A stretch of DNA of 64,000 nucleotides from Chionoecetes opilio (taxonomy: Eukaryota; Arthropoda; Malacostraca; Decapoda; Majidae). The DNA lies in assembly GCA_016584305.1 (NCBI GenBank), contig JACEEZ010017961.1:1-64000 (forward strand), given 5' to 3'. Numbering within the stretch: position 1 is the first letter of the stretch; every line of letters starts with the position of its first letter. Below, piece by piece: positions 42,760 to 54,571 of the stretch. A model generated the notes under the pieces. That model worked only from the letters and a program-made list of their open reading frames with translations. It was not told where the DNA came from and made no database searches. Position numbers and translations under genes: made by a program.

Positions 42760-43145
42760 GTGCTTGTTCTAATGGAGATAGCTTAATTTTGCGAAGAAAA
42801 AAGAAAGAAAAAAAAGTATACCTTGTGGTTAAAGTTAGGTTAGGTTTCATTACAACCTATAAGGTTAGGTTAGGTTTCATTAAAACCTTTAAGGCTAGCT
42901 AGGTTAGGTTTCATTAAAACCTATAAGGTTAGGTTAGGTTTCATTAAAACCTTTAAGGTTAGCTAGGTTAGGTTTCATTAAAACCTATAAGGTTAGGTTA
43001 GGTTTCATTATTATTATTGTTTTTTTTTTTGGGGGGGGGTTGCGCAAAATAAAACTATCTCCATTGCAACAAGCACCTATTGTAGGCCAAGAAAAAATTG
43101 TTGGTGTCTCTGAAAACGACCGCGAAACTCTCGTCCATTATTACC
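42760..43145 (+). mobile_element. Merlin-like element, copy 3 with TTAGG-like array (left end degenerate)
   Basis: The right end 'ctcgtccattattacc' (to 43145) and 'gcgcaaaataaaactatc' match 19340-19453. A left subterminal inverted counterpart is at 42761-42805. The middle (42825-43015) repeats a 35-45 bp unit of 'aaggttaggttaggtttcat' about six times. A Merlin-type left end also lies alone at 43433-43450. Confidence 0.6.
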
Positions 43146-43149
43146 AAAA

Positions 43150-43520
43150 GTTGTTTCGTAGTCTATATGAAACCATAGTCGTTTCGTACACTCAGCTCAG
43201 AGTTGAACTTGGCTACTAGAGTTACGAAACGACACCAGGTATGTACGAAAATACTCAAAATCAGTGTACGAAACTAACTACTTTCAATTCAATATACCTA
43301 ATTAAGAAAGGTTTTTTGATTAGGCCAAAGGTTTTTGATTCATTTAAACTTCCTGTAATCCCCGAGAGTAGCTTCTATGGACCACTGTGGCTCGCGCCGT
43401 ACCCGTGGCCGCGGCGGTACGGGGCTGGCACCGTTATAGTGGACGAGAACTGCGCGTTCGCTCTTTAGGTCAGACACACACACTCGGGGGCTAACACTGC
43501 ACTCTTAGCCTCTCTCGCTT
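43150..43520. other. No gene recognised; isolated Merlin-like left end
   Basis: 43433 onward reads GTTATAGTGGACGAGAACTG, matching the left end of the Merlin family without a partner nearby. Confidence 0.4.
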
Positions 43521-43775
43521 TACCACATACACCACACCTGTCACTACACACCTGTACGGCCTCGCAACACACCTGTACGGCCTCGCAAGACACCTGTCAC
43601 TACACACCTGTACGGCCTCGCAACACACCTGTCACTACACACCTGTACGGCCTCGCAACACACCTGTCACTATACACCTGTACGGCCTCGCAATACACCT
43701 GTCACTACACACCTGTACGGCCTCGCAAGACATCTGTCACTACACACCTGTATGGCCTCGCAACACACCTGTTGT
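43521..43775. repeat. About 35-bp minisatellite
   Basis: Six to seven units of 'cacacctgtcactacacac' followed by 'ctgtacggcctcgcaa', with some units lacking the first half. Confidence 0.9.
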
Positions 43776-43829
43776 CTGTGTATCACCGTAAATAAATGAC
43801 TTGGAAGGTTCGACGATGCACTAGGTTGG

Positions 43830-43945
43830 AAGTTTAGTAGTAGTAGTAGGTGTTAATAGTAGTTGTAGGTGGTAATAGTAGTAGTAGGTGGTAATAGTAG
43901 TAGTAGTAGTAGGTGTTAATAGTAGTAGTAGGTGGTAATATAGGC
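43830..43945. repeat. (TAG)n-rich minisatellite
   Basis: GTAGTAGTAGGTG(T/G)TAATA units repeated four times. Confidence 0.9.
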
Positions 43946-44520
43946 TATCACATGCCAGCAGCCAACACCCAGCCACTGCCTGGGCCGGCCCATGAATTTG
44001 TTTTGGTTATGGCAAGATGGCGGCTGGTGGCTGGTGGCTGACTTCAGTATCTCGGCCACAGCTAGCCCAGATCCGCGATCCATGTTATATAGATCAGTGG
44101 TTGGTTGGCGGGCGGGTGGCGGGCGAAGCGACTAGACAAGTGTCACGGAGGGTGCTCCGCCCGCACTAAAATGTTGTACTATTACACGGTATTATCATGC
44201 TACCATAGTCTGAAGAAAGTGTGGTACCTCAGGCATCAACACACTGTGGTAAACATTAATATTTTTTATATACTTTGCTGGTATTCGTCAGTTGCATTTA
44301 TACATATGTAGCCTATAAATCAAGAAAGTTCTCTCTGTGTAGGAAAAGTTGCATATTTCTGGCCCTTCATCCTATAATAATCAGGAATAGTGGGCGTGCA
44401 CTGAATCATTTCACAAATGCTTATTCTACGATTAATATGTCCCATTTTCATTAAAAACATGCGAGGAAATTATCTACATATATTAATGTAACGAAACAGC
44501 AGCAGAAAAGGTCTCATTAT

Positions 44521-45807
44521 AGGCGTATTTTGTGCGTCCCCTTGCAAGTAAAATTTTACTTATTTAAGCTCCGCCCACTTATTTTTTACTCTTTTGCGTG
44601 TACAGAAAACTGAGCAGATACACTCCCGGCAGCGAATTTTACTCTTTTCCTGTAAAAATATACAGTTGTGGGTGTGGGTGGTGGTTTCAAGAGCCTTGCC
44701 AATCAGATCGCGCGCATGAGAAAATCTTATCAGACCTCCTCTCGTAAATGTTTCTCTTTTCCTTTAATTCTCATCCAATTCAACATTCATTACATGTGCA
44801 CGACATGCAAAGGATACTGTATTTAATTAGGAGTAGGTTCAACACGTTGATCAGATATATACAACAACTCAACAGTTAATGATGTCACAAATATTAATAT
44901 TCTCCAGCGACATCTGGGAACAATTTTTCCACTCCCTCCAATCTTTCAATGCGTCCGAATCTTTGTTAAGACTTGTGGCAAGCACGATAAAACTTGTAAT
45001 TTGGCCATAATACACTAAAATAATAAACAGTCTCTTTAGTAATAGTTATAATTACTTTAAAAATGCAATGTAACTGGTACATTTGTCATAACTTACACAG
45101 GAATGTCACCCAAAAAATGTACATAATGGATATACGAACACCTCCACAGTCCTCCAGAGAGGCGAGGTGAGGTGCTCTGAGGTGCTCTCAGGGTTCCGCA
45201 TGCTTTCGCCGATTTCGGCAGCTGGCGGCCCTCTATGCATGGCTGTAGCTCCGAAACTAACCACAGGATTTTCTTGAAAATAACCTCATTGTGATTCCCA
45301 CACAAAGTTACCTTGAAAGTAGTCAACCAAACCCTTACCTAACCTAACCTAACCTAACGTTTTTCTAACCTAACCTAACCTATAGCGGTCTGCCGAAAAG
45401 GGCGAACGCCTGGAGATTTGAGGCAGGAGCAGAAAAGAGAAAAGAGGAGAAGAGAAAAAAAGGGAAGAGAAAGAAGGAAAGAAATGGAAAAAGTAAGGTA
45501 GGGAAGGGAAAGGAAGAAAAGAGAAGAGAGGAAAAGTGATAAATGTAAATGATAAATTGTTGCTGTCTTCCATGATGGCAACATGATGTACCATGATTCC
45601 GTACGTCTTCGAATTACAGTTGGTAATTTTGTTAAGGTTGTGAGAGCGAGGTCTGTCTGGCTCTCCCAGTGAATGTACGATACATTTTCCTTCGGCTCCG
45701 TCTGTAGAAGCGTCTGGCAGCGCTACAATCGTATTTTGTGATGGCAAGCAGGGGCGGAGCTTAAATAAGTATAATTTTACTTCCAAGGGGACGCACAAAA
45801 TACGCCT
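44521..45807. mobile_element. DNA element with about 56-bp inverted repeats (1.29 kb)
   Basis: Ends AGGCGTATTTTGTGCGTCCC and its complement; the inverted repeat continues through 'cttgcaagtaaaattttact' and 'tatttaagctccgccc' (44521-44576 against 45752-45807). The target duplication is unclear. The interior holds a CCTAA array (45338-45382), a purine-rich tract (45415-45535) and no transposase I recognise. Confidence 0.7.
45338..45382. repeat. CCTAA (TTAGG) array
   Basis: CCTAACCTAACCTAACCTAAC, a short break, then CCTAACCTAACCTA: arthropod telomere-type repeat at an interstitial site. Confidence 0.85.
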
Positions 45808-45896
45808 AATAAAGCCCGCAGTTGTAAGTTTTTACAATGAAAAAATAGAAATACTGGCGTTGTGTGGCAACCCCAGCTTTCAATGTCTACAGATCT

Positions 45897-46146
45897 ATGG
45901 GCTGTGCAACACCACTTAAAACAGACCTATATCTGCAATATACTTAGAAAGTATAACCATAAATATTCCTCAATTAGTTAATTTAACAGCGGCAAATGGT
46001 TATATGTCCTACGTCGGGCCGCCCCAGCGACTCGACGGTCAGCCTCTGAGCTAAATCCCAGCGGGCCTCCGTCGTACACTTCCGTTGGGCCGCCGGTAAG
46101 ACATACGTAGGGCCTCCGTAGGCCCTATGTCTTTGTGTTTGCTGGG
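45897..46146. mobile_element. CCCAGC-family element, truncated copy 4
   Basis: Right-hand 250 bp only, from the internal inverted repeat ('tctgcaatatacttagaaag') to the terminus GTGTTTGCTGGG at 46146. The terminus abuts a (CT)n tract. Confidence 0.7.
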
Positions 46147-46371
<225 letters not shown>

Positions 46372-47534
46372 AGGGATTGGATCTTCCTCCTCTCACACTT
46401 AACTTTTGCATCTCTTATCTTTCGTTTTGTCAGTCGCTGCTGGTTCACATATTCTGTCCATGCATTCTGGTATTCACCCTCCGCTTCTTCACTTTCTTGC
46501 CTCCTTTTCTTTAACCCTCTACATTGCCTGTATAGCTTTTTTCGCTCCTTCCTTGCCTCTCTAATATCCTCATTCCACCATGGTTTATTCATTCTCTTTC
46601 TACCATTTGTTCTAATAAACCCTATTTTTCTCAGTGCAGCGCTCCTCACATTTCCGTTAGTCTCTCATTTAGCTCATTCACCTCCTGTACGCTTTTCTCG
46701 TCCCACATCTCACTCAGACACACTTGAAAATCTTCCCATTTTGCATCTCTCAACCTCGGCCGGCCATTTGTTTTTTCACCGTCCTTACTCTTGGCTCACT
46801 TTTACTCCACATCATACAGTCCACCACAAGCATATTGTGATCGGACACAATATCAATTATTACATCTTCATCTATCCACATTCGGCAACACTCTCGCGCA
46901 TTTTGCCATTCACCAACACATAGTCAATTGCAGACTCTTGGTTTCTTGCATTCCACGTCACGCGACCCTCTGCCACAGTCTCATTCAAGTTTTCTAATTC
47001 CAACTCATCTATAAATTCAGCAAGCATTTCACCATTTAATTGATTTATTCGCTCCCCTAGCATACCCAGATGTGCATTCATATCACCCATAACCATCACA
47101 CTCTCTCCGGCATGATCTCTAACAATCTTCTTCAGAATGTTGTACTTCATTCTGTTCTCTCTCGCTGCTCTATCACCTTCAACCGTCATGTACTCACAAT
47201 CGCTATAAACTTTTTACGCTTGTCGTGCTGACCCAAGCATTCTACTCTAACAGCAAGAACATCCTCACTCACTAACACTGTTACCCACATCTATCTCATC
47301 TACTTTGAGTTTTCCTTCCTTTCTATAAAGAAAGGCAACCCCTTCTCCTAGTTTCTCTAGTTTTTTCCGTCCTTTTCCAATCATTACATACTCACTATAT
47401 TCGTACTTCATCTCTTAAATGGGTTTCAGTCACACCAACTAAATCAAATTTCCATTCATTCAATTCCTTGCATACATCCTCATACTTCCCAACCCCCCAA
47501 CCTCTCACATTCACACAACCAAACTTCATGCATT
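46372..47534 (-). pseudogene. CR1-like ORF2: AP endonuclease domain and linker
   Basis: Minus strand from about 47530: KFGCVNVRGWGVGKYEDVC, WKFDLVGVTETHLRDEV, GEGVAFLYRKEGKLKVD, VMVMGDMNAHLGMLGER (catalytic GDxN), NLNETVAEGRVTWNARNQES, AIDYVLVNGKM (SDH-equivalent region) and KPWWNEDIREARKERKKLYR. A full endonuclease is present in three frames. The reverse transcriptase that should follow is lost at the (CT)n tract. The preceding ORF1 lies beyond the Gypsy insertion at 56660-56890. Confidence 0.75.
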
Positions 47535-48167
47535 TATTGCCTCACGCTGTCACAGGCTCAAATTAAGTAAACACAACCGTAACTTTGCCCTTTACCTAAC
47601 ATTAAATAGCCGTCACCAACATATGTCAATAAAGTACACAGGTCGCTGGATCACAAACAAATAATACGTTGCCACAAGGAAGAAACGTAACGTGGAGGAC
47701 GTGTGAAGCAGCACCGAACCAGGAGGACGAGTCGTAGGGTTACTAAACCTCTCAACCCATGCAGCTAGGACGAGGCGGCTGGCCAGGGCATAGGTGAGTC
47801 CGTAGCTCCCTGTAACCCATACAGGGAGACGAAGTGGCTGGCCAGGGCGTAGGTGAGGTCCGTAGCTCCCTGTAACCCATACAGGTAGACGAGGAGGCCG
47901 GCCAGGGCGTAGGTGAGGTCCGTAGCTCCCTGTAAACCCATACAAGTAGACGAGGAGGAGGATGACCAGGACGTAGTCAGGTCCGTAGCTCCGTGAGTGC
48001 TGTGTGGAGTGCGAGTGCGGTCGTAGGAATATATTGCTGTCCCGGTCCATCCTCGTTATATACCCGACGGTCCACGTGACTCCTGTAACGTGGCCGTGAA
48101 GAAGGTGGTGCCCCCTTGTGGTGGTGATTCATTGAACCGCCTTGCTTCGAAGCTTCGGGGCACCACA
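47535..48167 (-). repeat. Gypsy 3' LTR
   Basis: Minus strand TGTGGTGCCCCGAAGC ... GCGTGAGGCA. It contains about four tandem units of roughly 70 bp ('ggccagggcgtaggtga ... gtagctccctgtaaccc'; 47760-47985), fewer than the other LTR. Internal TATA-like 'tatataacgagg' is near 48055. Confidence 0.85.
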
Positions 48168-48186
48168 GTACCCTTCCCCCCTCAGG
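48168..48186 (-). other. Polypurine tract of the Gypsy element
   Basis: Minus strand CTGAGGGGGGAAGGGTAC lies directly before the 3' LTR start TGTGG, the expected position of the plus-strand DNA primer. Confidence 0.75.
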
Positions 48187-48373
48187 CAAATCCACACGTT
48201 GGAATGGCGATCTGAGAAAGAAAACGGTCATGAGAAGACGTGGTGATGAAAGATGCATACCTCTCTGGTGGGCGAGACAGCCTAGCTACCACTACTGGTA
48301 ACTGTTCTTGGTCGCAGACGTTCAGAGGAAGGAATTTCATCATTCTCTTGGCAGCTGTGAGTCATTGTGATCA

Positions 48374-48990
48374 TCAGAGGTGTAATAGGTATATAAATAT
48401 GACCAGGAGTCTGTTTATAGGGAGCAACAGGCGGAGAAGGGCGATGAGCCAGGCGAGGCTGTAGCGGAAGTGTACGAGTATCTGTGGCTGAGTGTGAGGG
48501 ATAGGATGAGGTACATCATGTTGTATATTAGCCGGCTTTAGACGATCCACAGAGACATTGTCCTGGCGGCTTCCTCGACTTACAGTAAAGTACTTATCAT
48601 ATCTAGAGAGCACCTTGAAGGGACCGTCATACGGGCGATCAAGTGGACGGCGTCTGGCGTCATGTCGTATCCATACATACTCGGCACGCTCCAGATCACG
48701 CGGGACGTAGGAAGCATGTCTTGTAGGCTGGCGAGGTGCAATAGGAACAACCTGGAAGTGATCTGACGGAGAGAGTCTAGAAACATGTGCTTGTCCATAC
48801 TGTGCTCCTTGTCAACCCCTGCGGAGAACTCCCCCGGTAGGCGTAGGGTCTGGCCGAACGTAAGCTCTGCGGGACTGGCTTTGAGATCTTCCTTAGTTTG
48901 TAGTGCGAAGGGCGAGCAGTACCAATGGCAAAGAGTCCACCCAGCGGTACGGATGAGGTTGAGCCTTAAGGGTGTCCTTGAGATGGCGAT
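48374..48990 (-). pseudogene. Gypsy integrase C-terminal region
   Basis: Residues LKASPAELTFGQTLRLPGEF follow the integrase core, then an extended tail and a KVLSRYDKYFTVS...GSRQDNVSVDRLKPA stretch (48620-48530), the GPY/F-like C-terminal module. Two frames are used, so it is frameshifted. Confidence 0.7.
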
Positions 48991-49792
48991 GAAAACGTTC
49001 AACCATTCCGTAAGCCTGTGGATGATAAGCAGTTGTGTGATTGTGAGTAGTGCCTAGAAAAGCTAGTAACTCTTGCCACAGATGTGATTCAAACTGGGCC
49101 CCGCGGTCTGTGATGACTGTAGTAGGTGCACCAAAGTGAGAGACCCATCCCGACAGGAATGCTAAAGCCGTCGATTCTGCAGAGGTGTCCGGGATAGGCA
49201 CTGCAGTAGTCCATCTAGTGAAACGATCGATACACGTTAAGATATACCTGTACCCTCTGGATGGAGACCAAGGTCCTACAATATCCACATGAACAGTCTG
49301 GAACCTGCATCTTGGTAAAGAAAAGGGTTGCAGCGGAGCCTTCACGTGGCGATGAACCTTTGATGCCTGACACGAGAGACACTGTTGAACCCAGGAACGA
49401 GCATCTGCTCGAATACGTGGCCATACCACTGTCCGAGTTAAGAGTCGCTGGGTAGCCTTGACTCCCGGGTGGCTCATGTTGTGGAAGTGATTAAACACCA
49501 TTCGTTGAGATCTTGGGATGAATGGTCTGGCCTCTCCACACGACATGTCACACCATAACTGAAGTGTTGTCCCAGGCACTTGAAAGGGACGTAACTGAAG
49601 TGACAATGGATCTCTCTTGAACACGGCCATCTCTTCGTCTGTCTCTTGAGCGATAGCGATCTGTTGGTAATCAAGAGGCACTGGGTATTGAGAAATATTA
49701 TAGATGGAGCGCGAGAGGGCGTCAGCCACAGGGTTCTCAACTCCGCCAACATGGCGGATGTCAGTCGTGAACTCCGAAATATAGGAGAGCTA
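48893..49792 (-). CDS. Gypsy integrase (zinc-binding and catalytic core)
   Basis: An open frame of 278 codons from 49729. VADALSRSIYNI marks the RNase H-integrase junction. The HHCC zinc finger is visible as HFHNMSHPG ... CLSCQ (residues about 80-120). The catalytic triad is visible: VHVDIVGPW, VITDRGAQFES and HPQAYGMVERFHR (D, D, E). It inserts element cDNA into the genome. This segment has no stop, unlike the rest of pol. Confidence 0.85.
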
Positions 49793-49801
49793 TCGCTGAA
49801 C
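49793..49801. other. Target-site duplication of the RTE insertion (left)
   Basis: TCGCTGAAC, repeated at 51443-51451. Confidence 0.8.
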
Positions 49802-51442
49802 TGTTCACGGTGGACCCTCCAACTGAGCAGCTTCACACCACTGGGTTACGGGCAGTGGATGCCGATCCTCCCATTGACGAAACCGCACCCTCTCTTGACG
49901 AAGTCAGAGAGGCTGTAGCAAAGTTGAGGGGTGGAAAGGCAGCTGTGTTTGTAATATCAGTGCGGAGCTCCTCAAAGCTGGGGGTGAGGCCATGATCCGC
50001 GGGTTGCATGCTGTCCTGACTGCCGTGTGGCAATCAGGTACCATTCCTCCTGACTGGAAAAGGGGCTGGTCGACCCTATCTGGAAAGGGAAAGGGGATCG
50101 TCAGGACTGCAACAATTACCGCGGTATTACACTGCTCAGCGTACCAGCAAGGTGCTTGCCCATCTATTACTGAAACGGATTCGCAGTCATCTGGTGAAGC
50201 ATCAGAGACCTGAACAGTCTGGGTTCACGCCTGGTAAGTCAACAACGGACCGTATCCTAGCGCTTCGTGTCCTGGTGGAACGCCGACGTGAGTTTCGACA
50301 GTGGATGCTTGCAGCCTATGTTGATCTCAAGAAGGCGTTTGACTCAGTGCATCGTGAGTCACTTTGGGATCTTCTGCGACTTCGAGGGATTCCTGCAAGG
50401 ACTATTGGTTTGATAACTGGTCTGTATTCTGGGACTGAGAGTGCTGTGAAGTGTGGGGTAGGTGTATCCAGCTTCTTTCCTGTGAATACAGGAGTGAGGC
50501 AAGGGTGCGTCCTTGCCCCATCACTTTTCAACGCTTGTATGGACTGGGTATTGGACAAGGTTGGATATCAAAGTGACTGTGGAGCATCCGTCGGCAACAC
50601 CAAGATCACTGATCTTGTTTTTGCCGATGATGCAGTAATCCTTGTTGAGTCGCTGGAGGTCCTGGTGATGGCTCTCGAGGCGCTGCACGAGGAGGCAAAG
50701 CCTTTGGGACTTGAGGTCTCCTGGCTCAAGACCAAGGTCCAGGTGTTTGGAGACTTACTAGATGAAGCAGTACAGTCTGTTCATGCGTGTGGCGAGGACA
50801 TTGAGATCTTGGAAAGTTTTACATACCTTGGTAGCGCAGTCCATAATGACGGCGGGTCACGTCAAGAAGTCTTACGGCGGATTGGCATAGCCCACGGTGT
50901 TATGGACTCGCTCAGCGGGAGTATTTGGCGTTGTCGGTACCTGTGCAGGAGGACAAAGATCCGGATCTTCAAGTCGCTTGTGATTCCTGTCTTACTCTAT
51001 GGTTGTGAGACATGGACACTAAATAGTGACTTGAAGAGACGAATCAATGTCTTTGGTAATAAGTGTCTTCGCAGAATCATGGGGTATCGCTGGATGATTA
51101 CGTATCAAATCAGCGATTGCACCGTGAGACTGAATCGAGGCCTATTACCTGCATAGTCCGTCAGCGCCAACTTCGGCTACATGGGCATGTGGCACGCTAC
51201 CCTGAAACCGATCCTTCCCATCGGGTTGTATCTGTAAGAGACAATCCGGAATGGAGGAGGCCAAGGGGGCGCCCACAAGGCTCGTGGCTGGGGCAAGTTG
51301 ATGTTTCTTGTCAAGAGCTGCTTGGTATGGGAAAGGAGCCTGCATGGGAACTCGCGCGTGGTGACCCCCGGGAGTGGCGTCGTAGGGTGGGCGAGGCGAC
51401 GCGCCCCCCGGCGTATGCCCCCAATGATTGATTGATTGATTG
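49802..51442 (+). mobile_element. RTE-like non-LTR retrotransposon, 5'-truncated, inserted in Gypsy pol
   Basis: The 9-bp duplication TCGCTGAAC flanks it, and the 3' tail is (TGAT)n, both typical of RTE insertion. It begins inside the linker before RT and ends with the C-terminus near 51430. Plus strand, opposite to the host Gypsy element. Confidence 0.85.
49810..51431 (+). pseudogene. RTE-like reverse transcriptase (frameshifted)
   Basis: Blocks in order: LDEVREAVAKLRGGKAA, SAELLKAGGEAM-like, AVWQSGTIPPDWKRG, HLVKHQRPEQSGFTPGKSTT, AAYVDLKKAFDSVHRESLW, VNTGVRQGCVLAPSLFNACM, LVFADDAVILVESLEV (catalytic) and GCETWTLNSDLKRRINVFGN. The longest open stretch is 50152-51156 (334 codons), covering the palm and thumb. 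Frameshifts occur near 49990, 50150 and 51100. The C-terminus WRRRVGEATRPPAYAPND lies just before the tail. Confidence 0.85.
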
Positions 51443-51451
51443 TCGCTGAAC

Positions 51452-51790
51452 CCGTGGAGTATATGCATCGGACGGACGTGCCATAGCGAAAGTCAAAGGC
51501 TTGTGATCACAGAGAATGTAAAACTGCCTACCCTTTAGTAGGTGTTTGAAGTGCCGCACGGCCATGTATATCGCCAATAGTTCCCTATCATATGTATTGT
51601 ACTTGACTTGGGTAGTATCGAGGCGTTGGGAGCAGAAACCAATAGGCGATACTTCACCTGTACTGATCTGCTGAAGCACTGCGCCGACCGCAGTAGAAGA
51701 GGCGTCGGTAATAAGAAAGACCTGTGCTTCAGGGTCTGGATAAGCAAGACGAGGAAGCCGTGCTATATCCTCCTTTATGGTAGGGAAAGC
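51452..51790 (-). pseudogene. Gypsy RNase H region, split by the RTE insertion
   Basis: VLQQISTGEVSPIGFCSQRL, YNTYDRELLAIYMAVRHFKH and FYILCDHKPLTFAMARPS are the characteristic RNase H motifs of Gypsy pol. The continuation (ISEFTTDI.HV-like, then DALSRS) is beyond the RTE element at 49792 downwards. Confidence 0.8.
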
Positions 51791-52246
51791 AGCTGCAGCC
51801 TCTTGTGACCACTTCAGTGGGGCTGTCGATCTGTGGGGAATACCCTTCAGAAGGTCATGTAACGGGAGTAACGTATCTGCTGCTTGGGGAGGAAACGGTG
51901 GTAGTAATTTACAATACCCAGCAAACTCCCTGAGCTTTCTTGCAGAAGTTGGTGTGGGAACTGACGAATAGCATCTACTTTCTGTGGCAATGGAGTAATA
52001 CCTTGTTTACTCACCCGATGTCCTAAAAAATCAACTGCTTCCACCCCAAAAACACACTTCCTGGATGGATTTTGATGTTATTGTCTCGAAGGCGTACCAA
52101 AAGCTGCTGAAGATGTGCGATGTTCCTCCTTACTGCTGGATGCCACTAAAATATCATCAATATACACAATGGCAAAATCAAGGTCGCGCAAAACATGGTC
52201 CATATAGCATTGAAAGGTTTGTGCCGCATTCCGTAAACCAAAATTA
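51790..52246 (-). pseudogene. Gypsy reverse transcriptase, C-terminal half
   Basis: FGLRNAAQTFQCYMDHVLRD, then FAIVYIDDILVASSSKEEH (catalytic YIDD), and VDFLGHRVSKQGITPLPQKV with VNYYHRFLP. Frame changes occur near 52080 and 51850. It is separated from its N-terminal half by the CR1-like insertion. Confidence 0.8.
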
Positions 52247-53985
52247 GAACATAAGAACATAAGAAAATAAGGAAGCTACAAGAGGCCGCGAGGCCTACAC
52301 GTGGTAGTTCCTGTCACCTAACACTACCTACATCCACCTTTCATCCCCATCCATTAACCTATCCAGCTCCCCTTTAAAGCTCCCCAATGACTCAGCACTA
52401 ACTACCTGTCTACTGAGACCATTCCATTCATTCACCACCCTATTTGTGAACCAGTTTTTCCCTATTTCCTTTCTAAATCTACGCTTTTCCAGCTTGAATC
52501 CGTTACTTCTTGTTCTACCCTGGTTAAAAGCCGTAAGAACTTTTCCTACCTGTCCTTTATTAAATCCCTTTATCCACTTAAAAACTTCTATCAGATCGCC
52601 CCTTACTCTGCGTCTCTCGAGTGAGTGTACTTTTAATAACTTCAATCTCTTCTCATAACTAAAGTTACGCATCCCTTGTATCATTTTGGTCATCCTTCTC
52701 TGCACTTTTTCTAACAACACTATATCCATCCTTTAATATGGAGACCAAAACTGAACTGCATAGTCTAGGTGAGGCCTGACTAGAGCCAGATAAAGCTTTA
52801 GAATAACTTCCGCACTTCTACTTTTAACACTTCTGGTAATGAATCCTAACACTCTATTAGCTCTATTTCTGGCCTCAATACACTTTTTTCCTAGGTCGGA
52901 GGTCTGGGCTCACCCTCACTCCAAGATCTTTTTCACCTTCTGATCTTTTCGCGATACATTGCTTATGGTGTATCTATTACCAGGGTTTTTCTACCAACAT
53001 TCATAACGCTACATTATAAATATTAAATTCCATCTGCCATCTGACTGCCCACCGTTAAATTTATCTAAGTTTCCCTGCAATATGTTTACGTCAGACTGTG
53101 ATCCAATAATCCTCCCTAACTTAGTATCATCAGCAAACTTGCTGATATCACTGCTAATCCCACTACCCCAAGTCGTTGATGTAAATAAAAATAGTAATGG
53201 GCCCAAAAAACAGACCCTTGTGGAACTCCACTTGTCACAGTCCCCATTCAGATTTGGAACCATTAATTGTAACCCTTTGTTGCCTTTTACTTAGCCAAGC
53301 TCTGATCCAATGAAGAACCTTCCCATCTATAGCATGACCCTAACCTTATTTAAGAGTCGCTCGTGTGGTACTTTGTCAAATGCCTTACTAAAGTCCAGAT
53401 ATATTATATCATAATCCTTATCATTATCTGCCGTCTCATAAACTTTCCTATAAAAACTCAAAAAATTTGGGTGAGACATGCCCTAACCTTGGTGAATCCA
53501 TGTTGTGAATCATTGATCAAACTATGTTTATCTAAGTGCTCTCTAATGTTTTTTGCAATAACAGATTCCAATAATTTACCACCATGTGTTAGACTTACAG
53601 GTCGAAAATTTTGACTTTAGCCCCTCTGTCTCCCTTCTTAAATATGGAACAACATTTCCTTTCCTCCACAATAATGGCATATCGCCTATCTCAACCGATT
53701 TCCTAAAATGTGCACTAACGACTCACAACAACCTCCTTGCATTCCTTTAATCCCTGGGATACACTTCATCTGGTCCTGGCGATTTATATGTTTTCATTTT
53801 TTCTATACCCTCCTCCACCTTTTCCCTTTAGTTATCCAATATCTTTGAGTTTCTCCTCATCGCTTCCTTAGAACTTTTGTTCACTATCAGGTATCGTCTG
53901 TGTATCCTACTCCGTAAAAAACACTTAAGAAATAATAATTTAGACTCCTACACATATCCTCATCCGTTTTTAAAGATCTCACAAT
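52247..53985 (-). mobile_element. CR1-like non-LTR retrotransposon fragment inserted in Gypsy RT
   Basis: The 3' end carries the (TTCTTATG)n-like tail 'TTCTTATGTTCTTATGTTCT' (52245-52265, minus strand). The coding part gives GPLLFLF, ISKFADDTKLGRIIGSQSDV and NILQGNLDKF (53200-53060), then LLEKVQRRMTKMIQGMRNFS, ERRRVRGDLIEVFKWIKGF and NWFTNRVVNEWNGLSRQVV (52729-52330). 52328-52729 is an open stretch of 133 codons; upstream is frameshifted. The 5' end is truncated near 53985. Confidence 0.8.
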
Positions 53986-53989
53986 TCAT

Positions 53990-54360
53990 ACCTGAATTCG
54001 TACAGTCCAAAAGGCGTAGTTATAGCTGGTTTTGGGTATGTCTGCAGGGTGAACTGGATCTGATGGAAGCTCTCACTAGGTCTATCTTAGAAAGATATTT
54101 TGTCCTTTTAACTTCAGATGGAAATCCTGAATGTGGTATAGGGTACTTATCCGGCACGGTAACCTTGTTCAGTGCCCTATAATCCCCACACGCACCCATT
54201 TCCTTACCAGAAGGCTTGAGGACCATATGGAGAGGTGACTGACGCCTACAGCTCTTCGATGGTTGTATCGTTCCATTCTTTAGCAGAGAATCGAACTCTG
54301 CCTTCGCCGCTAGAAATCGGTCGTGAGCAAGCGCCGTGGTTCGAGCGTACACGGTGGGCC
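53990..54360 (-). pseudogene. Gypsy reverse transcriptase, N-terminal half
   Basis: AEFDSLLKNGTIQPSKS, SPLHMVLKPSGKEMGACGDY, RALNKVTVPDKYPIPH and KYLSKIDLVRA, then FGLYEF-like residues near 53995, where the CR1 insertion interrupts. Motifs 1-3 of RT. Confidence 0.8.
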
Positions 54361-54571
54361 TGTCGTCTCGATATGATGGAACACGTCATGGACAGTACTG
54401 ATCGTCGTTGGAGGGGCTCTGTGAGAATAGGAAATTCTGAAGGTCTACAATGTCGGTTTTATTATGAACAAAGTGTGATACGTGGGCTCTCACACCTGGC
54501 AAGGGTATTACCAGTGGTGGCATGTGAGGACTGCTGTCGTAAGCAGGGGTTTGCCAGGGTCAACAAGCAGC

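Noticed and set aside
43521..43775. CRISPR-like regular repeats
   Set aside because: Repeats are contiguous or half-unit variants without unique spacers, in eukaryotic repeat-rich sequence; it is a minisatellite.
45338..45382. Chromosome end
   Set aside because: The TTAGG-type array is only about 45 bp, interstitial and inside inverted repeats; it is not a telomere.
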